From NCBI RefSeq assembly GCF_000801105.2, contig NC_079515.1, forward strand, positions 14,508,001 to 14,572,000: 64,000 nucleotides of DNA, given 5' to 3'. Positions 57,785 to 64,000 of the stretch are shown here, in pieces. This DNA is from Raphanus sativus (taxonomy: Eukaryota > Streptophyta > Magnoliopsida > Brassicales > Brassicaceae). The notes under the pieces were generated by a model. The model saw only the letters and a program-made list of their open reading frames with translations, had not been told where the DNA came from and searched no databases. A program made the translations under genes and the position numbers. The stretch's first letter is position 1. The number at the start of each line of letters is the position of its first letter.

Positions 57785-58165
57785 ACGTTTTTGGCGACTG
57801 ATTTTACTGACTGATTACGTAGTCACTAAATTTACTGACCGATTAACGACTGATTAGAGACTATGCTAGGACCAAAAAGAAGCAGTAGGGAATCAGTCGC
57901 CAAATAATAACTATACAGTTCAGTAGCCAAGGAGTCGCTACTTAGCGACTGACTACGGACTAATATGTAGTCGGTAAGAATCGGTCGGTAATTAGTCGAT
58001 AAATTTAGTGACTGTTTAGCGACTGATATATATTAGGTGAAACAGTCCCATGTCTGTCGTCAAAAACCAGTATAAACACGTGAATGTCGTTACTATGTTA
58101 GGTGTAACAACTTTTTACGACCAAGTAAATTAGTCACTAAATTCAGTCGTAAATCAGTAGGGAAA
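57785..58165. repeat. CACTA subterminal repeat region
   Basis: Many copies of GCGACTGATTA / TAGTCGGTAA / CAGTCGCTAA-type words in both orientations. Such subterminal motifs bind TNPA-type proteins in En/Spm. The same phrase (GACTGATTAGCGACTGAATT) recurs internally at 62421-62441. Confidence 0.8.
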
Positions 58166-58275
58166 CAGTCAGAAAAAATTCTATATATACACACAACTGA
58201 GTCATTTTTTCTTCGTGTCATCCGTGAAAGAAAGAAAAAAATCAGAAAAAATAAAACAAATCGTTCAGTGGCATA

Positions 58276-61200
58276 ATGGGAGGTAATTACAACTACACTA
58301 ATTTTCGAGATTGGATGTACAAGAGGATCAATGAAGAAACGGGGAACTTCTCGAAGAGTTCATAACGGGGGTAGAGCAATTCATGATATTTGCAAACAGT
58401 CAGCCTCTAGCACAATGTAATAATGGTAAATTCTTTTGTCCTTGCAGTTTTTGCAAAAATGAGAAATTTCTTCCGGGGCAAAAAATTTGGAAACATATAT
58501 ATAGTAAAGGGTTTATGCTCGACTATTATGTGTGGTACAAGCATGGAGAAGAACTCGATATGGCTCTAGGAACAAGTAATGCTGATTCGATGCATTTAAG
58601 TGGTAGTGAAGATCAAATTGGTAATGCAGTAGAAGATAGATATGTGGAAATGGTGAATGATGCATTTCGAGATAATGTGAGTTTCGATAAATATCAACAT
58701 GGTAATAGTTATGAAAATCCAGTAGATCGGAATGCAATCACTCGAAGAAATTCTACGACTTGTTAGAAGGAGCGGAAAATTCTTTATATGATGGTTGCCA
58801 AGAAGGTCACTCGTAATTATCATTGGCTTCCAGGATCATGCAAAATAAGGCGGATTATAATTTAAGTGAAAAGTGCTGTAGATTCGGTATGTGAAATGTT
58901 GACAGACTATTTACCAGCTGGAAATCAATCAACCGGTTCACATTACGAGACAGAAAAGTTGATGCACAATTTAGGTCTCCCGTACTATACAATTGATGTG
59001 TGTGTTAACAATTGTATGATCTTCTGGAAAGAGGATGAAAAGTGGGATAAGTGTCAGTTTTGTGATGCACCAAGATGGAAGCCTAGAAACGAACGACGTA
59101 GAACCAAAGTGCCATATAGTCGTATGTGGTATCTACCTATTGCTGACAGATTGAAGAGACTTTATCAGAGCAAGAAGACAGCAGCAACAATGAGATGGCA
59201 TGCAGAGAACCAAGCAAAGGAGGGTGAAATGTCTCATCCATCAGATGCAGCTGAGTGGAAAAACTTTCAAGATCAACATCCCCGGTTTGCAGAGGAACCC
59301 CGTAATGTTTATCTTGGCTTATGTACAGATGGATTCAATCCATTTAGGATGTCTAGTAATCACTCGTTGTGGCCAGTGATCTTGACTCCATATAATCTAC
59401 CTCCTGGTATGTGCATGAATCCAGAGTACTTGTTTCTCACAATTTTGAATTCTGGGCCAAATCACCCACGAGCTAGTCTAGATATCTTCCTCAAACCTCT
59501 AATTTCGGAGTTAAAAGAGCTGTGGTCTACTGGAGTTGGAGCATACGATGTCTCTTTGAATCAAAATTTTAATCTTAAAGCTGTTCTTCTTTGGACGATA
59601 AGCGACTTTCCAGCATATGGGATGCTTTCAGGATGGACGACTCATGGTAGGTTGTCTTGTCAAATTTGTATGGAAGATACAAAGGATTTTTATCTTCCGA
59701 ATGGAAGGAAGACATGTTGGTTTGATTGTCATCGAAGATTTCTTCCTCGTGGCCATCCATTGAGGAAGAACAAAAAGGACTTCTTGAAGGGAAAACATGC
59801 TATGAATGAATTTCCACCTGAATCTTTGAGTGGTGAGCAAGTTTATTCTGAGCGGTTAAAAGGTGTCAATCCACCAAAAACGTCTGAGTGTGGTGGAAAT
59901 GGTCACGATAAGAAGAAACCTGGATATGGGAAGAACCATAACTAGCACAAAGAAAGTATATTCTGGGAGCTGCCGAACTGGAGGAATCTTAATCTTCGAC
60001 ATAATCTTGATGTTATGCATATTCAGGAGAATTTTTTCGACAACATCATGAATACTCTTATGAGTGTGAAGGGAAAGTCGAAAGACACAATCAAATCAAG
60101 ATTGGATATAAAACTTTTCTGTTATCGGCAACACTTACATGTTGATAGTGATGGTGAAGCTCCTTTTCCTCCCTACACACTGGAGGAGAACGCAAAAAAA
60201 AGTTTATTGGAATGTGTGATAGTAGGGGTAAAATTTCCAGACGGTTATGCTTCTGACTTAGCTAACTGTGTTGATATACAGAAGCGCAAGTTTTCAGGCA
60301 TGAAGAGTCATGACTTCCAAGTGTTTATGGAGAGGCTACTTCCATTTATATGTGCAGAACTCCTAGACGAGAACGTCCATCGTGCTTTATCAGATACAAA
60401 TTAATTAATTATAAATTTATGATATATTACAATTTTAAGTGTGTTTATAAATTGGATAATTAATGATTTTAAATTTGAATATATATTGCAGGGATTGGTT
60501 TATTTTTTCCGTGACCTTTGCTCGAGAACTTTGCAAAAAATCGCTTAAAAAAACTTAAAACAAAATATTGTTTTGATACTCTGCAATTTGGAAAAGATCT
60601 TTCCACCCTCGTTTTTTGACGTGATGGAGCACTTGACTATACATCTCCCCTATGAAGCTGAACTAGGAGGTCCCGTGCAATATAGGTGGATGTATCTCTT
60701 TTTGAAAGAAATTTTAAGAAGTTGAAAGCGAATGCAAAGAACAAAAGCCATGCAGCAGGTTCGATAGTTGAAGCATATATCAATACTGAGATTGCTTATT
60801 TCTCAGAACACTACTTTGCTGACAATATACAAACGAAATCGAGGTAAATGTTATAATCAGTTACATGTTCACCTTTTCATGTGTATTTACATGTTTTCTT
60901 CTAAAATGTAGATCTCTTGTCCTATGGTAGGTTTACAAGATTTGAAGTAGGTGAAGTCCCTGTATATCATGCCGAAGGAGTACCGGATATATTTACTCAG
61001 GTAGGTCGTCCAAACGGAGAAATGCAAGAAATTTGGCTTACCGAGAAAGATTATCTATGCACACATGCTTATGTTTTGCGAAATTGTGATTATTTTCAGC
61101 CATTTGAGAGGTATATATAATTTGATTCCATACCCTATGTTTCTCACACTAATCTAACAAATGCATACCTTCTCATATTTTGATTTTGTTGCTCTAATAT

Positions 61201-62170
61201 AGCATGTTCGAAGATTTTCTTTCTGTAAAATATCCAGACCTTTCCGAAAAAGAACTCTCCGCGAAGAGAGCTGATGAATATCATATATGGGTGAAAGATT
61301 ATGTACGTCTCAGTATACTATTATAATACTTAATTCAGGTATTGTACATAGTGTTAATCTTGTGTATATATATCTGCAGGTTACTCACTAGAGCGAAACA
61401 CATCCTTTCCCTGCTTGGGTTAAAGACATTATACAAGGACCCGTGAATAAAGCCAAAACCTGGCCAATTTATTTCACTCGAGGTTTTCTTTTTCATACCC
61501 AAACGCATGGTGAGGGACGAAAGACTTGCAACTATGGAATACTAAAGGAGAGAATTATACAAATGCAGCTGATGAATCTCAGTACTACGGGATCTTAACA
61601 AATATCATACAAATCAAGTACGAGGGGATAGTCGATTTGAAAATCACACTTTTTAAGTGTAAGTGGTATGACCCTGTTATTGGTAGAGGCACACGGCGGA
61701 GAAATGGCGGAATCGTGGATGTTCTCTCATCGAGAAAATACTACAAATATGATCCATTTATTCTAGGTACTTATATATATATATATATACTTATTATTTT
61801 TATATTTATTTTTTATTAACTATATTTGTTTTTGTTTAACAGCATCTCAAGCAGATCAAGTTTGTTATATTTCATATCCATATGTAAGGAAACCGAAGCA
61901 GTCTTGGCTCAATGTTCTAAAAGTGAATCCGAGGAGAATCATTTTGGAGAATATGAAGACAATGATCCGGTGACTTTGCAACAAGAAAACGATGATGATG
62001 TTTTGATGACCACAGTTGAAGACCTAGAAGTCGAGCATTTGGTACATGCTTCTGGAGAACCGATCAATATTGATTATGACGTGGCAGATGCAGAACCTAA
62101 TGATGAATTCCGATGTAATTTATCATCTGCGGATGATGATGAAGATGGAGATGATGATGAATCGTATTAA
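58276..62170 (+). pseudogene. TNP2-like CACTA transposase, multi-exon and degraded
   Basis: In order: an N-terminal transposase-associated zinc-type domain (58276-58560, FFCPCSFCKNEKFL), with a frameshift near 58345. Then a linker with stops around 58763-58865. Then the TNP2 core 58866-59945 (CQFCDAPRWK, LGLCTDGFNPF, GWTTHGRLSCQICMEDT). At 59943-59945 a TAG replaces the conserved Trp of the NWHK motif; the frame then stays open to 60404 (NLDVMHIQENFFDN, FMERLLPFI). After an intron the DUF4218-like part (60494-60845, YFFRDLCSRTLQ) has a stop and a frameshift. A DUF4216-like part (61390-61770, KCKWYDP) and an acidic tail to 62170 complete it. The native enzyme would cut at CACTA ends; this copy cannot. 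Confidence 0.88.
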
Positions 62171-62748
62171 TTTGCTTAATTAAGTACTCATATGTATAAT
62201 ATTATCTTGTAATATGACGTTCTAAACTTCGGTTACTATGTTGTTATGTTATTTAGGGTATGAGTTTAAGGTTTAGGGTTTCGATATAGGGGTTCAGGAT
62301 ATGAAATTTCATTTCAAATTTGGGGTATGAAATTTCATTTCAAATTGAACGACTATATTCGGTTATAATTTGATGTTGAATTTTAATTTAATTTTCATTT
62401 TAAAATTTGGTGACTGAATTCAGACTGATTAGCGACTGAATTCAATTTAATTTTCATTTTAAAAACTTGCCTCCAAGAACTAACAAACCGCGAAAATCCA
62501 AATGAAAATTTTGTTTTTTGGACATAAAGCCCCCGTAAACCAAAGCCCAACCGCGAAAACCCAATTTTTTTGGCTTTTCTTTTGATTATTAACAACCATT
62601 ACTCTAATTAATCTCTCTCTCTCAATTAACTCTCTACAGATTTCGCGAAACCCTAGCCTCTAATCTCTAACTCTCAACCTCGACGGCCACCGATTTCAAT
62701 CTCTCCCACCGTTCTCGATCTCTATCTCTCCGGCTTCTGTCTCCGACA

Positions 62749-64000
62749 ATGGGTGGAAAGAGGAAGTGAAATACCGTCAAACCGAACACCTCTTGGGTTA
62801 CACAACGGCCGTCTGCTTTACCAACTCAGTACGACTTCGTACCGAGGGATCCATCTTCGTCCATCCCACGCGTTCTCCCTAATAACAATCCTCTCCCGTC
62901 TGTTCGTGATTATCCTCCTCCGAGAAGCCTGTTTCCGACAACAAACCTCCCACCTGCTCGATCAGCTCCGTCACCTCTCACTCCAGCTGCTGCGACATCT
63001 CAACCTCAACAGCGACAAACTCAGTAAACTGAACGCATGAACCTACTTCCTCCAAGTCAAGCGGCTCCAGTTCCAGCATCTCAATCGCCTCTCAGTTCTG
63101 AAGCACAAAACTCTCATATTCCAGAAGAGGAGGAGGATATGTCTGATGTAGAGGCTCCGGTTCAACCTAATCTCGCCTCTAACAATATGGATATTTTGAA
63201 CTCCCTTCTAAACCAGCCAAATCGACCAAAGAACATTACTGTCCTCTCTCCCAACCTTGAGACTGGAACCACATGGTATTTCCTCTTCCTTTCTAAAATA
63301 GTATTTTCTGTGTTTAGCTGCAATTGTTAATGATTTAAGGAATTAAGAATTGCAGAAATTTAGCTACAATCTGTTATGTGCATCGCTTGTCCTCAGTTTC
63401 TCTAATATATGTTTGGTAATAATTTAAAATTTTGTATTTTATGATAATTATATGTTTGTAGGTTTGGTTATGACAAGTAGAAGTTTACTCGAAAGATCAC
63501 CAAGATTTTAAAAATTAAGTTTAATAAGTCTTTCTACAGCTGGACTCGTGTGCCTAGATACAGACAAGAAGGTTACTTTCTGAAATTTGCTGTAAGCTTT
63601 CTCTGTCTCTTCTCTGTCTTTGAGCTTTTATAATTATTAAGTTAAGTGTTTGAGTTTTTATAATTATTGATAGTCTGTTTTTTTTATTCTTTGGTGTTTG
63701 ATGTTCATGTCTCTTCTCTGTCTTTGAATCTCTTCTCTGGCTTACTGGTTTCTTCTATGTTCATTTATAGAAACTCACAAATGTGATCCATCATTGACTG
63801 GTGTTGTTCAAGAACATTTCGAGGCCATTTGTCTATTGCGAATGAAAGGCATGATCAGCGATGTAAGGACTTCTTGGGAGCAACCTACTTGGATACATGA
63901 CACACTCTGGAAACAAATGACTGACTATTGGGACACTGACGCTGCGGTTGCAAAGAGTCAGACACATCAGCAGCTAGAAGGTCTGACCGTCAAGGACTTA
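62749..64000 (+). pseudogene. TNPA-like (PTTA/En/Spm) gene, partial at window edge
   Basis: Starts at ATG 62749 (MGGKRK) but meets TGA after six codons. A Pro/Gln-rich N-terminus is then readable in another frame to a TAA near 63027, followed by LPPSQAAPVPASQ and an acidic EEEEDMSDVEAP stretch to an intron near 63278. Later exons encode the family's typical KITKILKIKFNKSFYSWTRV block (about 63495-63555, after an in-frame TAG at 63478) and, from about 63778, GVVQEHFEAICLLRMKGM. TNPA-type proteins bind the subterminal repeats and help transposition. Translation would fail as it stands. The gene continues past 64000. Confidence 0.75.

Larger units (their letters stand above)
57771..64000 (+). 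mobile_element. CACTA (En/Spm) DNA transposon, left part
   Basis: Starts with the diagnostic terminal sequence CACTACAAGAAAACACG, preceded by TTA (candidate 3-bp duplication). It continues through subterminal repeats, a TNP2-like transposase region and a TNPA-like gene, to beyond the window edge. The right terminus is not visible. The coding parts carry stops and frameshifts, so this copy is probably non-autonomous. Confidence 0.92.

Overview
This is nuclear DNA of a flowering plant, almost certainly a Brassicaceae of the Brassica/Raphanus type. It is AT-rich and intron-containing, and most of it is layered transposable elements. Only three ordinary host genes can be supported, all on the minus strand: a Tubby-like F-box protein close to Arabidopsis TLP10 (21013-22668, 4 coding exons, 444 aa), a 69-aa secreted cysteine-rich peptide (26300-26853, 3 exons), and a WAT1-related/EamA (UMAMIT-type) transporter (47411-50757, 7 exons, 365 aa). 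All three splice into uninterrupted reading frames.

Layout. 1-13718 is a nest. A decayed minus-strand Ty3/gypsy element of the Tat type is split in its reverse transcriptase by a 9.6-kb non-autonomous Athila-like element (478-10070, TSD CCTTA). That insert has gag and protease remnants and a 586-aa ORF but no RT or integrase, and it is peppered with the palindrome TCGATCGA. A 100-N assembly gap (292-391) hides the far end of the host element. 13719-20087 is AT-rich, with degenerate telomere-like repeats, an AT-rich inverted repeat and two abutting Helitrons. 20088-20749 is a Harbinger-like element upstream of the TLP gene in map order (3' of it in its own orientation). 25303-25942 and 27377-29235 are Helitrons flanking the small peptide gene.

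32073-45277 is a very young full-length Athila-lineage element on the minus strand. Its LTRs are 1521 bp with three differences seen, and its TSD is ATTTA. It has gag, PR, RT-RNaseH and INT, all broken by stops or frameshifts, but an intact 620-aa ATHILA ORF-1 type gene. 46652-46999 is a solo LTR of a Cassandra-type TRIM that carries a 5S-rRNA-like promoter domain (TSD TATGC). The transporter gene follows, with a Helitron inside its third intron. Then come a Stowaway-like MITE, a copia-type LTR pair with only 252 bp between the LTRs, another Helitron, and from 57771 to the window edge a CACTA (En/Spm) element with degraded TNP2-like and TNPA-like genes.

The most striking unexplained pattern is that both Athila-type elements carry their own short motif repeated many times in LTRs and elsewhere: TCGAYCGAY in one, a GTCGCT/AGCGAC core in the other. 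These two elements and the copia-type pair also each carry a second polypurine-tract copy upstream of the terminal one. These are sequence observations; any function is inference.
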